In this document: positions 47,138 to 57,934 of the stretch, piece after piece | Numbering within the stretch: the stretch's first letter is position 1 | Layout of the letters: each line of letters begins with the position of its first letter | Source of the DNA: Bradyrhizobium stylosanthis | GTDB lineage: Bacteria > Pseudomonadota > Alphaproteobacteria > Rhizobiales > Xanthobacteraceae | Length of the DNA: 64,000 nucleotides | Reading direction: 5' to 3' | Assembly (NCBI RefSeq): GCF_001641335.1 | Contig: NZ_LVEM01000001.1 | Span: forward strand, 443,511 to 507,510 | Made by a program: the position numbers and the translations under genes | Notes under the pieces: model-generated | What the model saw: the letters and a program-made list of their open reading frames with translations, nothing else | What the model was told of the DNA's origin: nothing | Database searches by the model: none

Positions 47138-47188
47138 GATTTTGGATCCCGTTCGCGAAAGCGGACAAAGAGAACAGGAAGCAAGCCG

Positions 47189-47902
47189 ATGCGCTCCGGA
47201 GTGATCGCACAAAAGGTCGGGATGACGCGGGTCTTTACGGAGGCCGGCGAACATATCCCCGTGACCGTGCTGAAGCTCGGCAATTGCCAGGTCGTAGGCC
47301 ACCGCACTGAAGAGAAGAACGGTTACGTCGCGCTCCAGCTCGGTTCGGGCAGCCGCAAGACCGTTTACATGCCCAAGGCCGAGCGCGGCCAGTTCGCGGT
47401 CGCCAAGGTCGAGCCGAAGCGCCGGGTCGAGGAGTTCCGCGTCACCGCGGACGCCATGATCCCGGTCGGCGCCGAGATCCAGGCCGACCACTTCGTCGTC
47501 GGCCAGTTCGTCGACGTCACCGGCACCTCGGTCGGTAAGGGCTTCGCCGGCGGTATGAAGCGCTGGAACTTCGGCGGTCTGCGCGCCACGCACGGTGTGT
47601 CGATCTCGCACCGTTCGATCGGTTCGACCGGTGGCCGTCAGGACCCCGGCAAGACCTGGAAGAACAAGAAGATGCCCGGCCACATGGGTGTCGACCGCAT
47701 CACCACGCTCAACCTCCGCGTCGTTCAGCTCGACGTCGAGCGCGGCCTGATCCTCGTCGAAGGCGCCGTTCCCGGCTCCAAGGGCGGCTGGATCCGCGTG
47801 CGTGACGCCGTCAAGAAGCCGCTGCCGAAGGACGCTCCGAAGCCCGGCAAGTTCAAGGTTGCTGGCGACGCTGACGCCGCTCCGGCTGCGCAGGAGGCGT
47901 GA
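47189..47902 (+). CDS. rplC: 50S ribosomal protein L3
   Basis: A 237-residue L3, longer than the ~209 of E. coli owing to a C-terminal Lys/Pro/Ala-rich tail (from about residue 212). The peptidyl-transferase-reaching loop with [20 protein letters not shown] and the PrmB-methylated glutamine region (GGRQDPGKT) are present. One base separates it from the rplD start codon. Confidence 0.99.
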   Translation: MRSGVIAQKVGMTRVFTEAGEHIPVTVLKLGNCQVVGHRTEEKNGYVALQLGSGSRKTVYMPKAERGQFAVAKVEPKRRVEEFRVTADAMIPVGAEIQADHFVVGQFVDVTGTSVGKGFAGGMKRWNFGGLRATHGVSISHRSIGSTGGRQDPGKTWKNKKMPGHMGVDRITTLNLRVVQLDVERGLILVEGAVPGSKGGWIRVRDAVKKPLPKDAPKPGKFKVAGDADAAPAAQEA

Positions 47903-47903
47903 G

Positions 47904-48524
47904 ATGGAACTGAAGGTCACCACCCTCGAAGGTAAGGAAGCCGGCTCCGTCCAGCTCTCCGACGCCATTTTCGGTCTCGAGCCGCGCCAGGACATCATTG
48001 CACGCTGCGTGCAGTGGCAGCTCAACAAGCGTCAGGCCGGCACCCACAAGGCCAAGGGCCGCGCCGAGATCTGGCGTACCGGCAAGAAGATGTACAAGCA
48101 GAAGGGCACCGGCGGTGCTCGTCACGGCTCGGCCCGCGTGCCGCAGTTCCGTGGCGGTGGCCGTGCCTTCGGCCCGGTGGTGCGTTCGCACGCCACCGAC
48201 CTGCCGAAGAAGGTCCGCGCGCTCGCTCTCAAGCACGCTCTCTCGGCGAAGGCCAAGGACGGCGATCTGCTCGTGATCGACAAGGCGGCTCTGGAAGCCG
48301 CCAAGACCAAGGCGCTGCTCGGTCACTTCTCGGGTCTGGGGCTCACCAACGCGCTGATCATCGACGGTGCCGAGCTCAACAACGGCTTCGCCGCTGCAGC
48401 CCGCAACATCCCGAACATGGACGTGCTGCCGATCCAGGGCATCAACGTCTATGACATCCTGCGCCGTCAGAAGCTCGTTCTGACCAAGGCCGCCATCGAT
48501 GCGCTGGAGGCGCGCTTCAAATGA
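47904..48524 (+). CDS. rplD: 50S ribosomal protein L4
   Basis: A 206-residue L4. The extended exit-tunnel loop ([20 protein letters not shown]) where macrolide-resistance mutations arise is intact. A consensus AGGAGG precedes the ATG at 47904. In E. coli L4 autoregulates this operon. Its TGA overlaps the rplW ATG (ATGA). Confidence 0.99.
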   Translation: MELKVTTLEGKEAGSVQLSDAIFGLEPRQDIIARCVQWQLNKRQAGTHKAKGRAEIWRTGKKMYKQKGTGGARHGSARVPQFRGGGRAFGPVVRSHATDLPKKVRALALKHALSAKAKDGDLLVIDKAALEAAKTKALLGHFSGLGLTNALIIDGAELNNGFAAAARNIPNMDVLPIQGINVYDILRRQKLVLTKAAIDALEARFK

Positions 48525-48823
48525 GCAAGAACATCGAGCCTCGCCACTACGACGTGATCCTGTCGCCGGTCGTGACCGAAAAGGCCACGATCGCCTCGGA
48601 GCACAACAAGGTGCTGTTCAAGGTGGCCGCCAAGGCGACCAAGCCGCAGATCAAGGAAGCGATCGAGAAGCTGTTCGACGTCAAGGTCAAGAGCGTCAAC
48701 ACGCTGGTCCGCAAGGGCAAGACCAAGGTCTTCCGCGGCAATCTCGGCTCGCAGTCGAACTCCAAGCGCGCGATCGTGACCCTCGAAGAGGGTCATCGGA
48801 TCGACGTGACCACCGGTCTGTAA
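48521..48823 (+). CDS. rplW: 50S ribosomal protein L23
   Basis: A 100-residue L23, located at the tunnel exit where SRP and trigger factor dock, with the conserved [19 protein letters not shown] start and [14 protein letters not shown] segment. It overlaps rplD by 4 bases and precedes rplB by 12. Confidence 0.99.
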   Translation: MSKNIEPRHYDVILSPVVTEKATIASEHNKVLFKVAAKATKPQIKEAIEKLFDVKVKSVNTLVRKGKTKVFRGNLGSQSNSKRAIVTLEEGHRIDVTTGL

Positions 48824-48835
48824 GGTCGTACGACG

Positions 48836-49669
48836 ATGGCACTGAAGACATTCAATCCCACGACGCCGGGCCAGCGCCAGCTGGTCATGGTCGATCGTTC
48901 GGCCCTGTACAAGGGCAAGCCGGTCAAGGCGCTCACCGAGGGCAAGCACTCCTCGGGCGGCCGCAACAACACCGGCCGCATCACCGTGCGTTTCCGTGGC
49001 GGCGGTCACAAGCAGACCCTGCGCATCGTCGACTTCAAGCGCGACAGGGTCGATGCGCCCGCGACGGTCGAGCGGCTGGAATATGATCCGAACCGCACCG
49101 CGTTCATCGCGCTGATCAAGTATCAGGACGGCGAGCAGGCCTATATCCTGGCGCCGCAGCGCCTGGCCGTGGGCGACACCATTGTCGCCGGCAACTACGT
49201 CGACGTGAAGCCGGGCAACGTCATGCCGCTCGGCAACATGCCGGTCGGCACGATCATCCACAACATCGAGGTCAAGATCGGGAAGGGCGGCCAGCTCGCT
49301 CGTTCCGCTGGCACCTATGCTCAGCTCGTCGGCCGCGACCAGGACTACGTGATCATCCGCCTGAACTCGGGCGAGCAGCGTCTGGTGCACGGCCGTTGCC
49401 GCGGCACGATCGGCGCGGTGTCGAATCCGGATCACATGAACACCTCGATCGGCAAGGCCGGCCGTAACCGTTGGCTGGGCCGCAAGCCGCACAACCGCGG
49501 TGTTTCGATGAACCCGATCGACCATCCGCACGGCGGTGGTGAAGGTCGTACCTCGGGCGGCCGCCACCCGGTCACCCCGTGGGGCAAGCCGACCAAGGGC
49601 AAGAAGACCCGCTCCAACAAGTCGACCAACAAATTCATTCTCCTAAGCCGCCACAAGCGGAAGAAGTAA
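48836..49669 (+). CDS. rplB: 50S ribosomal protein L2
   Basis: A 277-residue L2 with the conserved [17 protein letters not shown] segment containing the histidine near the peptidyl-transferase centre, and a lysine/arginine-rich C-terminus. Core 50S assembly protein bridging 23S domains. rpsS follows after 12 bases. Confidence 0.99.
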   Translation: MALKTFNPTTPGQRQLVMVDRSALYKGKPVKALTEGKHSSGGRNNTGRITVRFRGGGHKQTLRIVDFKRDRVDAPATVERLEYDPNRTAFIALIKYQDGEQAYILAPQRLAVGDTIVAGNYVDVKPGNVMPLGNMPVGTIIHNIEVKIGKGGQLARSAGTYAQLVGRDQDYVIIRLNSGEQRLVHGRCRGTIGAVSNPDHMNTSIGKAGRNRWLGRKPHNRGVSMNPIDHPHGGGEGRTSGGRHPVTPWGKPTKGKKTRSNKSTNKFILLSRHKRKK

Positions 49670-49681
49670 GGAACGACGGAC

Positions 49682-49960
49682 ATGGTTCGTTCAGTCTGGA
49701 AAGGCCCGTTCGTCGAGGGTTCTCTGCTCAAGAAGGCAGATGCTGCCCGCGCGTCCGGCCGTCACGACGTCATCAAGATCTGGAGCCGTCGCTCGACGAT
49801 CCTGCCGCAGTTCGTCGGCCTGACCTTCGGCGTTTACAACGGTCAGAAGCACGTGCCGGTGGCCGTCAACGAGGAAATGGTCGGTCACAAGTTCGGCGAG
49901 TTCTCGCCGACCCGGACCTTCCATGGCCACTCCGGCGACAAGAAAGCCAAGAAGGCTTGA
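49682..49960 (+). CDS. rpsS: 30S ribosomal protein S19
   Basis: A 92-residue S19, the usual length, with [11 protein letters not shown] start and the [21 protein letters not shown] 16S-binding C-terminus. Sits in the 30S head with S13. rplV begins 10 bases after its stop. Confidence 0.99.
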   Translation: MVRSVWKGPFVEGSLLKKADAARASGRHDVIKIWSRRSTILPQFVGLTFGVYNGQKHVPVAVNEEMVGHKFGEFSPTRTFHGHSGDKKAKKA

Positions 49961-49970
49961 GGATTAAACG

Positions 49971-50357
49971 ATGAGCAAACCTAAGCGCGAACGGAGCCTC
50001 GCCGAGAACGAGGCCAAGGCGGTCGCCCGGATGCTGCGGGTGAGCCCGCAGAAGCTCAACCTGGTCGCCCAGCTCATTCGCGGCCGGAAGGCGTCTGCCG
50101 CGCTCGCCGACCTGCAGTTTTCGCGCAAGCGGATCGCGGTTGACGTGAAGAAGTGCCTGGAATCGGCTATTGCCAACGCCGAGAACAACCACGACCTCGA
50201 CGTCGACGATCTCGTCGTGGCGCAGGCCTTCGTCGGCAACGGCCTCGTGATGAAGCGCTTTGCCGCCCGCGGCCGTGGCCGCTCGGGCCGGGTCTACAAA
50301 CCATTTTCGCAGCTGACGATCATCGTTCGTCAGGTCGAAGCCGAAGCAGCGGCTTAA
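49971..50357 (+). CDS. rplV: 50S ribosomal protein L22
   Basis: A 128-residue L22; the N-terminus ([15 protein letters not shown]) is longer than in E. coli, as usual in alphaproteobacteria. The tunnel-lining beta-hairpin ([20 protein letters not shown]) is intact. It sits with L4 at the narrowest part of the exit tunnel. Confidence 0.98.
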   Translation: MSKPKRERSLAENEAKAVARMLRVSPQKLNLVAQLIRGRKASAALADLQFSRKRIAVDVKKCLESAIANAENNHDLDVDDLVVAQAFVGNGLVMKRFAARGRGRSGRVYKPFSQLTIIVRQVEAEAAA

Positions 50358-50375
50358 GGGACGCAGGAGAACACG

Positions 50376-51101
<726 letters not shown>

Positions 51102-51131
51102 TCCGCACTGAGAATTTGAGGGCTTAAAGCC

Positions 51132-51545
51132 ATGATGCAACCTAAGAAAACGAAGTTCCGGAAGGCGCATAAGGGCCGCATCCACGGCGTTGCGTCTTCG
51201 GGCGCGACGTTGGCGTTCGGCCAGTACGGCCTGAAGGCGACCGAGCCTGAGCGCGTCACCGCGCGCCAGATCGAAGCCGCTCGCCGCGCGCTGACCCGCC
51301 ACATGAAGCGCGCCGGCCGCGTCTGGATCCGCGTGTTCCCCGACGTTCCGGTGTCGAAGAAGCCGGCCGAAGTCCGCATGGGCTCCGGCAAGGGCTCGCC
51401 GGAATTGTGGGTGGCGCGCGTCAAGCCGGGCCGGGTGCTGTTCGAGATCGACGGCGTCAACACCCAGACCGCGCGCGAGGCGCTGACCCTGGCGGCCGCC
51501 AAGCTGCCGATCAAGACGCGCTTCGTCGAGCGCATTGCGGAGTAA
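51132..51545 (+). CDS. rplP: 50S ribosomal protein L16
   Basis: A 137-residue L16, with the basic start [13 protein letters not shown] and the conserved [19 protein letters not shown] loop that contacts A-site tRNA. Two adjacent ATGs exist (51132, 51135); the start could be either. Stop and the first rpmC ATG overlap as TAATG. Confidence 0.98.
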   Translation: MMQPKKTKFRKAHKGRIHGVASSGATLAFGQYGLKATEPERVTARQIEAARRALTRHMKRAGRVWIRVFPDVPVSKKPAEVRMGSGKGSPELWVARVKPGRVLFEIDGVNTQTAREALTLAAAKLPIKTRFVERIAE

Positions 51546-51550
51546 TGGCC

Positions 51551-51757
51551 ATGGCCCAGATGAAGATCGAAGACATCCGCGCGATGAGCCCCGACCAGCA
51601 GGATGACGCCATCCTGAACCTGAAGAAGGAGCGCTTCAACCTGCGCTTCCAGCGCGCCACCGGGCAGCTCGAGAACACCTCGCGCCTGCGCGAGGCTCGC
51701 CGCGACATCGCCCGGATCAAGACCGTCGCCGCGCAGACGCGCGCGAAGAAGAAGTAA
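51551..51757 (+). CDS. rpmC: 50S ribosomal protein L29
   Basis: A 68-residue two-helix L29 near the tunnel exit, with the conserved [20 protein letters not shown]. Three in-frame ATGs occur (51545, 51551, 51560); I chose 51551, giving [12 protein letters not shown], but 51545, which overlaps the rplP stop by a base, is nearly as likely. Confidence 0.95.
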   Translation: MAQMKIEDIRAMSPDQQDDAILNLKKERFNLRFQRATGQLENTSRLREARRDIARIKTVAAQTRAKKK

Positions 51758-51770
51758 GGGGCTTACGAAG

Positions 51771-52019
51771 ATGCCGAAACGTACTTTGCAAGGCGTGGTC
51801 GTCAGCGACAAGACTGCCAAGACCGTCGTGGTGCGCGTTGACCGCCGCTTCACGCATCCGATCTACAAGAAGACGATCCGCCGTTCGAAGAACTACCACG
51901 CGCACGACGAGGACAACCAGTTCAAGCCGGGTGACATGGTGTGGATCGAGGAATCGAAGCCGATTTCGAAGTTGAAGCGCTGGGTCGTGATCCGGGGCGA
52001 ACACAAGAAAAGCGCCTGA
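51771..52019 (+). CDS. rpsQ: 30S ribosomal protein S17
   Basis: An 82-residue S17, an early 16S-binding OB-fold protein, with conserved [20 protein letters not shown] and the [20 protein letters not shown] segment. Last gene of the S10-type block; an 84-base gap follows before rplN. Confidence 0.98.
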   Translation: MPKRTLQGVVVSDKTAKTVVVRVDRRFTHPIYKKTIRRSKNYHAHDEDNQFKPGDMVWIEESKPISKLKRWVVIRGEHKKSA

Positions 52020-52103
52020 TCTGTTGGCTTTAGCCGACTGACTTCAGGGAAATGTTGAGCGCCGGCTGGGCTGGCGCAAAGAGAAAGAGGACGAGGTGCA
52101 TCA

Positions 52104-52472
52104 ATGATTCAGATGCAGACCAACCTCGACGTGGCCGACAATTCTGGCGCACGCCGTGTCATGTGTATCAAGGTGCTCGGAGGCTCCAAGCGCCGCTACG
52201 CCACGATCGGCGACGTCATCGTCGTCTCGATCAAGGAAGCGATTCCGCGTGGCAAGGTGAAGAAGGGCGACGTGATGAAGGCCGTCGTGGTGCGCGTCCG
52301 CAAGGACATCCGCCGCGCCGACGGTTCGGTCATCCGCTTCGACCGCAACGCCGCCGTTCTGATCAACAACCAGTCCGAGCCGGTCGGCACCCGTATCTTC
52401 GGGCCCGTGCCGCGCGAGCTGCGTGCGAAGAACCACATGAAGATCATTTCGCTCGCGCCGGAGGTGCTGTGA
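52104..52472 (+). CDS. rplN: 50S ribosomal protein L14
   Basis: A 122-residue L14, the standard length, with the start [20 protein letters not shown] and the [15 protein letters not shown] region that contacts 16S at an intersubunit bridge. First gene of the spc block. Its TGA overlaps the rplX ATG (TGATG). Confidence 0.99.
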   Translation: MIQMQTNLDVADNSGARRVMCIKVLGGSKRRYATIGDVIVVSIKEAIPRGKVKKGDVMKAVVVRVRKDIRRADGSVIRFDRNAAVLINNQSEPVGTRIFGPVPRELRAKNHMKIISLAPEVL

Positions 52473-52786
52473 TGGCTGCGAAGATCCGCAAGGGCGACAA
52501 GGTCGTCGTGCTGACCGGCCGCGACAAGGGCCGCACCGGCGAAGTGTTCGAGGTTCGTCCCGACGCCGGCACCGCGCTGGTGCGCGGCATCAACATGGTC
52601 AAGCGTCACCAGAAGCAGACGCAGGCCCAGGAGGGCGGCATCATCTCGAAGGAGTCGCCGATCCAACTGTCCAACATCGCGTATGTCGGCAAGGACGGAA
52701 AGCCGACCCGCGTCGGATTCAAGATTCTGGCGGACGGCAAGAAGGTCCGCATCGCCAAGAGCTCGGGAGCTGAGATCGATGGCTGA
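52472..52786 (+). CDS. rplX: 50S ribosomal protein L24
   Basis: A 104-residue L24 with the KOW motif ([20 protein letters not shown]) that initiates 50S assembly. The ATG at 52472 overlaps rplN by one base, and the 3' end overlaps rplE by 8 bases. Confidence 0.98.
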   Translation: MAAKIRKGDKVVVLTGRDKGRTGEVFEVRPDAGTALVRGINMVKRHQKQTQAQEGGIISKESPIQLSNIAYVGKDGKPTRVGFKILADGKKVRIAKSSGAEIDG

Positions 52787-53336
52787 GGCCGCTTACACCC
52801 CGCGCCTGCGCGCGGAATACGATGCGAAGATCCGCACCGCCATGACCGAGAAGTTTGGTTATGAGAACGTGATGCAGGTTCCGCGCCTGGACAAGGTCGT
52901 GCTGAACATGGGCGTTGGCGACAGCGTCAACGACCGCAAGAAGGCCGAGACCGCCGCTGCCGAGCTGACCCAGATCGCCGGCCAGAAGGCGATCGTGACC
53001 TACTCGCGTATCGCGATCGCGACCTTCAAGCTGCGTGAGAACCAGCCGATCGGCTGCAAGGTCACGCTGCGCAAGGCCCGCATGTACGAGTTCATCGATC
53101 GCCTGGTGACGGTCGCTCTGCCGCGTGTCCGCGACTTCCGCGGCCTGAACCCGAAGAGCTTTGACGGCCGCGGCAACTACTCGCTCGGCATCAAGGAGCA
53201 CATCATTTTCCCCGAGATCGACTTCGACAAGGTCACGGAAGCCCGCGGTATGGACATCACCGTCTGCACCACGGCCAAGACCGACGAAGAGGCGAGGGCC
53301 TTGTTGACCGCTTTCAATTTCCCGTTCCGGCAGTGA
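52779..53336 (+). CDS. rplE: 50S ribosomal protein L5
   Basis: A 185-residue L5, which binds 5S rRNA and P-site tRNA. Conserved [16 protein letters not shown] and the [20 protein letters not shown] block are visible. The ATG at 52779, within the end of rplX, is the family start. Confidence 0.99.
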   Translation: MAEAAYTPRLRAEYDAKIRTAMTEKFGYENVMQVPRLDKVVLNMGVGDSVNDRKKAETAAAELTQIAGQKAIVTYSRIAIATFKLRENQPIGCKVTLRKARMYEFIDRLVTVALPRVRDFRGLNPKSFDGRGNYSLGIKEHIIFPEIDFDKVTEARGMDITVCTTAKTDEEARALLTAFNFPFRQ

Positions 53337-53382
53337 GACGCTGACCTAAAGCCTCTCAAACGCGGATACCCAGGAGCCAAGC

Positions 53383-53688
53383 ATGGCAAAGAAGAGTTCA
53401 GTCGAGAAGAACAACCGGCGCAAGCGGATGGTGAAGAACGCCGCCGCCAAGCGCGAGCGGTTGAAGGCGATCATCGCCGACAAGAAGCTGCCGATGGAAG
53501 AGCGTTTCGCTGCGACGCTGAAGCTGGCCGAAATGCCGCGCAACTCGTCGGCGACCCGCATCCGCCTGCGTTGCGAGCTGTCGGGCCGCCCGCGCTCGAA
53601 CTATCGCAAGAACAAGCTGTCCCGTATCGCGCTGCGCGACCTTGGCTCCAAGGGCATGGTCCCGGGCCTCGTGAAGTCCAGCTGGTAA
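53383..53688 (+). CDS. rpsN: 30S ribosomal protein S14 (zinc-free type)
   Basis: A 101-residue S14 of the long, zinc-independent type: the CxxC pairs of the short zinc form are absent and only one cysteine ([10 protein letters not shown]) is present. Binds the 30S head. Sits in the usual place between rplE and rpsH. Confidence 0.99.
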   Translation: MAKKSSVEKNNRRKRMVKNAAAKRERLKAIIADKKLPMEERFAATLKLAEMPRNSSATRIRLRCELSGRPRSNYRKNKLSRIALRDLGSKGMVPGLVKSSW

Positions 53689-53702
53689 GGAGGGTCGTTT
53701 AG

Positions 53703-54101
53703 ATGTCTACGCACGATCCAATCAGCGATCTGATCACCCGCATCCGCAACGCGCAGATGCGCTCCAAGACCAAGGTCTCCACGCCTGGTTCGAAGATGCG
53801 CGAGAACGTGCTCGAGGTGCTGAAGACCGAGGGCTACATCCGCGGTTACGCCACGCTCGAGCACTCCTCGGGCCGCAGCGAGATCGAGATCGAGCTGAAG
53901 TATTTCGACGGCGAGCCCGTCATCCGCGAGATCGAACGTGTCTCCAAGCCCGGGCGTCGCGTCTACGCCTCGGTGAAGAACCTGCCGCGGGTCAACAACG
54001 GGCTCGGCATTTCGGTGTTGTCGACGCCGAAGGGGATCATGGCCGACCACAGCGCGCGCGACGCGAATGTGGGCGGTGAAGTCCTCTTCACGGTGTTCTG
54101 A
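53703..54101 (+). CDS. rpsH: 30S ribosomal protein S8
   Basis: A 132-residue S8 with [14 protein letters not shown] start and the [21 protein letters not shown]-terminal block. It binds 16S helix 21 and, in E. coli, represses the spc operon by binding a mimic near rplE. An AAGGAGG lies 7-8 bases before the ATG. Confidence 0.99.
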   Translation: MSTHDPISDLITRIRNAQMRSKTKVSTPGSKMRENVLEVLKTEGYIRGYATLEHSSGRSEIEIELKYFDGEPVIREIERVSKPGRRVYASVKNLPRVNNGLGISVLSTPKGIMADHSARDANVGGEVLFTVF

Positions 54102-54117
54102 GAAGGATTTTTCATCC

Positions 54118-54651
54118 ATGTCACGAGTTGGCAAAAGGCCTGTGGCGGTTCCGTCGGGTGTGACCGCGACCGTCGATGGGCAGACCGTCAAGATGAAGGG
54201 GCCGAAGGGCCAGCTTCAGTTCGTCGTCCACGACGACGTCGAGGTGAAGCTCGAGAACGGCCAGGTCAAGGTCAAGCCGCGCGCCGAGACCAACCGCGCG
54301 CGCGCCCTGTACGGTACCGCTCGCGCCCAGGTCGCGAATCTGGTCGAAGGCGTCACCAAGGGCTTTGAGAAGAAGCTCGAAATCACCGGCGTCGGTTACC
54401 GCGCCGCGATGCAGGGCAAGAACCTGCAGCTCGCGCTCGGTTACAGCCACGACGTGATCTATACGATCCCGGAAGGGATCACGATCACCGTGCCGAAGCC
54501 CACCGAGATCACGGTCACCGGCAGCGACATCCAGCGCGTCGGCCAGGTCGCCGCCGAGATCCGCGCCTACCGTCCGCCGGAGCCCTACAAGGGCAAGGGC
54601 GTGAAGTATGTGGGCGAATTCATCTTCCGCAAGGAAGGCAAGAAGAAGTAA
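54118..54651 (+). CDS. rplF: 50S ribosomal protein L6
   Basis: A 177-residue L6 of two repeated domains; the conserved [21 protein letters not shown] and [14 protein letters not shown] blocks are present. The ATG at 54118 gives [14 protein letters not shown], the family start; the frame is open further upstream but only through rpsH. Confidence 0.99.
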   Translation: MSRVGKRPVAVPSGVTATVDGQTVKMKGPKGQLQFVVHDDVEVKLENGQVKVKPRAETNRARALYGTARAQVANLVEGVTKGFEKKLEITGVGYRAAMQGKNLQLALGYSHDVIYTIPEGITITVPKPTEITVTGSDIQRVGQVAAEIRAYRPPEPYKGKGVKYVGEFIFRKEGKKK

Positions 54652-54662
54652 CGGAGCCGGTC

Positions 54663-55025
54663 ATGTCCAAAGCCAAGGTTACGAATGCCCGGCGCAAGCG
54701 GAGTGTGCGGCTGAAGCTGCGCCGCTCCGGTGGTGGCCGTCCCCGTCTGTCGGTGTTCCGCTCGTCCAAGCACATCTACGCCCAGGTCATCGACGACCTG
54801 AAGGGCGAGACGCTGGCCTCTGCTTCCTCGCTCGAGAAGTTGATGCGCGACGGCGGCAAGACCGGCGCCGACATCGATGCGGCGAAGGCGGTCGGCAAGC
54901 TGCTGGCCGAGCGCGCCGCCGAGAAGGGCGTCAAGGAAGTCGTGTTCGATCGCGGCAGCTACCTCTACCACGGGCGCGTCAAGGCTCTCGCCGACGCGGC
55001 ACGTGAGAGCGGGCTGAGCTTCTAA
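54663..55025 (+). CDS. rplR: 50S ribosomal protein L18
   Basis: A 120-residue L18 that brings 5S rRNA into the 50S subunit, with the basic N-terminus and the [19 protein letters not shown] and [20 protein letters not shown] blocks. 11 bases after rplF. Confidence 0.99.
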   Translation: MSKAKVTNARRKRSVRLKLRRSGGGRPRLSVFRSSKHIYAQVIDDLKGETLASASSLEKLMRDGGKTGADIDAAKAVGKLLAERAAEKGVKEVVFDRGSYLYHGRVKALADAARESGLSF

Positions 55026-55069
55026 CAGAATTTGAGGATTGAGGCGTAAGCCTCTGAAGGATTGGAAAA

Positions 55070-55663
55070 ATGGCAGAACGCGAACAACGTGGTGGACGCG
55101 ATCAACGCGGCGGCGGACGCGAACGCAAGGAGCGCGAGGAGCGCGACAGCGAGTTCGTCGACAAGCTCGTCCACATCAACCGCGTGGCCAAGGTCGTCAA
55201 GGGCGGCAAGCGCTTCGGTTTCGCAGCGCTGGTCGTGATCGGCGACCAGAAGGGCCGCGCCGGCTTCGGTCACGGCAAGGCGCGCGAAGTGCCTGAGGCG
55301 ATCCGCAAGGCAACCGAGTCCGCCAAGCGCAACCTGACCCGCGTCTCGCTGCGCGAGGGCCGCACGCTCCATCACGACATCGCCGGCCGTCATGGCGCGG
55401 GCCGTGTCTACCTGCGTGCAGCTCCTGCCGGTACCGGCATCATCGCCGGCGGCCCGATGCGCGCCGTGTTCGAGACGCTCGGCGTCCAGGACGTGGTTGC
55501 GAAGTCGATCGGCTCGTCGAACCCCTACAACATGGTTCGCGCGACCTTCGACGCGCTGAAGCATCAGGATTCGCCGCGTTCGGTCGCAGCCCGCCGCAAC
55601 ATCAAGGTGTCCACTCTGCAGTCGCGCCGTATCGGTGGCGATGCCGAGGCGGCTGCCGACTAA
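55070..55663 (+). CDS. rpsE: 30S ribosomal protein S5
   Basis: A 197-residue S5. The N-terminal ~25 residues are a charged Arg/Gly/Glu-rich extension not found in the ~167-residue E. coli protein but common in alphaproteobacteria. The core has the decoding-fidelity domain ([19 protein letters not shown]) and the [16 protein letters not shown] segment. Confidence 0.98.
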   Translation: MAEREQRGGRDQRGGGRERKEREERDSEFVDKLVHINRVAKVVKGGKRFGFAALVVIGDQKGRAGFGHGKAREVPEAIRKATESAKRNLTRVSLREGRTLHHDIAGRHGAGRVYLRAAPAGTGIIAGGPMRAVFETLGVQDVVAKSIGSSNPYNMVRATFDALKHQDSPRSVAARRNIKVSTLQSRRIGGDAEAAAD

Positions 55664-55685
55664 CGAAGCTTTGGAGTAGACTCCC

Positions 55686-55880
55686 ATGGCCAAGGCCAGC
55701 AAGACGATCAAGCTCGAGCAGATTGGCAGCGCGATCCGCCGCCATCACTCGCAGCGCTCGACGCTGATCGGGCTCAAGCTCAACAAGATCGGTCGCACCA
55801 GCGAACTGCAGGACACTCCGGCGGTCCGCGGCATGATCGAGAAGGTTCACCATCTCGTCCGCATCGTCGACGAGAAGTAA
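55686..55880 (+). CDS. rpmD: 50S ribosomal protein L30
   Basis: A 64-residue L30 with the signature [18 protein letters not shown] and the [19 protein letters not shown] segment. Located between rpsE and rplO as usual. Confidence 0.98.
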   Translation: MAKASKTIKLEQIGSAIRRHHSQRSTLIGLKLNKIGRTSELQDTPAVRGMIEKVHHLVRIVDEK

Positions 55881-55955
55881 GTAACGGCGCGCGATCCCGG
55901 GAGCGGGTGACCTGCTTTCGGTGACGATCGTGCGCAAGACACAAGGAGAAGGGCG

Positions 55956-56441
55956 ATGAAGCTCAGCGATATCGCCGACAACGCCGGCTCGCGCAAGAAG
56001 CGTATGCGCGTCGGCCGCGGCATCGGTTCGGGCAAGGGCAAGCAGTCCGGCCGCGGCGGCAAGGGTCAGACCGCGCGTTCGGGCGTGCGCATCAAGGGTT
56101 TCGAAGGCGGCCAGATGCCGATGCATCGCCGTCTGCCCAAGCGCGGCTTCAACAACATCTTCCGCGTCGAGTTCGCCGAGATCAATCTCGACCGGCTCCA
56201 GGAAGCGGTCGATGCCAAGAAGATCGACGCCGGCAGCGTCGTGAACGTCGAGGCCCTGGTGAAGGGCGGCGTGCTGCGCCGCGCCAAGGCCGGCCTGCGG
56301 CTGCTCGGCCGTGGCGAGCTCAAGTCCAAGCTCAACATCGAAGTGCATGGCGCCACCAAGACCGCGATCGCCGCGGTCGAGAAGGCCGGCGGTTCGGTGA
56401 AGATCCTCGCCCCTGCCAAGGAAGAAGGCGAGGCGGCGTAA
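55956..56441 (+). CDS. rplO: 50S ribosomal protein L15
   Basis: A 161-residue L15 with the long basic glycine-rich N-terminal extension ([20 protein letters not shown]) that penetrates 23S rRNA, and a globular C-terminus. A small hairpin follows its stop. Confidence 0.98.
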   Translation: MKLSDIADNAGSRKKRMRVGRGIGSGKGKQSGRGGKGQTARSGVRIKGFEGGQMPMHRRLPKRGFNNIFRVEFAEINLDRLQEAVDAKKIDAGSVVNVEALVKGGVLRRAKAGLRLLGRGELKSKLNIEVHGATKTAIAAVEKAGGSVKILAPAKEEGEAA

Positions 56442-56454
56442 CAACTGCGTCATT

Positions 56455-56476
56455 GGCCCGCGGCTCGCGGGCCTTT
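56455..56476 (+). terminator. weak hairpin between rplO and secY
   Basis: An 8-bp stem GGCCCGCG (56455-56462) with CGCGGGCC (56466-56473), loop GCT, followed by TTT. Probably partial termination or processing, since secY lies 116 bases further on and has no obvious own promoter. Confidence 0.5.
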
Positions 56477-56591
56477 ACGCAGGCGGGACGTGGACTTATC
56501 GAAGCCGAGCCCCAGATAATGTCCGGCGTCCGCTAGTTAGTAGCCCGGCCGCGGGCATGACGGCGCAACAGGCGGCGGGAGAAAGTCCAAG

Positions 56592-57923
56592 ATGGTCTCT
56601 GCAGCGGAACAACTGGCAGCCAATCTCAATTTCGGCGCGTTTGCCAAGGCCGACGAACTGAAGAAGCGCATCTGGTTCACCCTGGGTGCGCTGCTCGTTT
56701 ATCGGCTCGGAACCTACATCCCGCTGCCGGGCATCGATCCCAACATCTGGGAGCAGGTGTTCAAGTCGCAGGCGGGCGGCATCCTCGGCATGTTCAACAT
56801 GTTCGCTGGCGGCGGTATCCACCGCATGGCGATCTTCGCGCTGAACATCATGCCGTACATCTCGGCCTCGATCATCATCCAGCTCCTGACCACCGTCTCG
56901 CCGCAGCTCGAGGCGCTGAAGAAGGAAGGCGAGGCCGGCCGCAAGACGCTGAACCAGTACACCCGTTACCTCACGGTGATCCTGGCCGCGTTCCAGTCCT
57001 ACGGTATCGCGGTGGGCCTCGAGGGCGCCGGCAACGTCGTCAGCGATCCCGGCATGTTCTTCCGCCTGTCCACGGCGATCACGCTGACCGGCGGCACCAT
57101 GTTCCTGATGTGGCTGGGCGAGCAGATCACCTCGCGCGGCATCGGCAACGGCATCTCGCTGATCATTCTCTCCGGCATCGTCGCCGAGCTGCCCGCGGCG
57201 CTCGCCAACATGCTCGAGCTCGGCCGTCAGGGCGCGATGTCGACCGGCCTGATCCTGGTCGTCATCATCATGGCCGTCGCCGTGATCGCCTTCATCGTGT
57301 TCATGGAACGCGCCCAGCGCCGGCTGCTGATCCAGTATCCGAAGCGCCAGGTCGGCAACAAGATGTTCGAGGGCCAGTCCTCGCATCTGCCGCTTAAGCT
57401 CAACACCTCGGGCGTGATCCCCCCGATCTTCGCGTCCTCGCTGCTCCTGCTGCCGGCCACGGTTGCCAACTTCAACGCGGGCAGCGGTCCGGAATGGTTC
57501 CAGTGGATCACGACCCAGCTCGGCCACGGCCGTCCGCTGTTCCTGATCATGTATCTGGCGCTGATCGTGTTCTTCGCCTTCTTCTACACCGCGATCGTGT
57601 TCAACCCGACCGAGACCGCGGACAATCTGAAGAAGCATGGCGGCTTCATTCCGGGCATCCGTCCGGGCGAGCGCACCGCCGAATATATCGACTACGTGCT
57701 GTCGCGCATCACCGTGCTCGGCGCGATCTATCTTGCCATCGTCTGCTTGATCCCGGAGATCCTGATCTCGTACGCATCAGTGCCGTTCTACTTCGGCGGC
57801 ACCTCGCTGCTGATCGTCGTGAGCGTCACCATGGATACCGTGGCGCAGGTGCAGGGCTATCTGCTGGCCCACCAGTACGAAGGCCTGATCCGCAAGTCGA
57901 AGCTGCGCGGCCGCCGCAGGTAA
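56592..57923 (+). CDS. secY: preprotein translocase subunit SecY
   Basis: A 443-residue SecY with ten membrane segments. Signature regions GGIHRMAIFALNIMPYISAS and EQITSRGIGNGISLII are intact, the plug-containing stretch between GID and MPY is full length, and the C5 loop has the invariant arginine as R357 (PGIRPGE), the same number as in E. coli. It forms the protein-conducting channel with SecE. A second, diverged copy follows directly. Confidence 0.99.
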   Translation: MVSAAEQLAANLNFGAFAKADELKKRIWFTLGALLVYRLGTYIPLPGIDPNIWEQVFKSQAGGILGMFNMFAGGGIHRMAIFALNIMPYISASIIIQLLTTVSPQLEALKKEGEAGRKTLNQYTRYLTVILAAFQSYGIAVGLEGAGNVVSDPGMFFRLSTAITLTGGTMFLMWLGEQITSRGIGNGISLIILSGIVAELPAALANMLELGRQGAMSTGLILVVIIMAVAVIAFIVFMERAQRRLLIQYPKRQVGNKMFEGQSSHLPLKLNTSGVIPPIFASSLLLLPATVANFNAGSGPEWFQWITTQLGHGRPLFLIMYLALIVFFAFFYTAIVFNPTETADNLKKHGGFIPGIRPGERTAEYIDYVLSRITVLGAIYLAIVCLIPEILISYASVPFYFGGTSLLIVVSVTMDTVAQVQGYLLAHQYEGLIRKSKLRGRRR

Positions 57924-57934
57924 GCCCGCCGCAA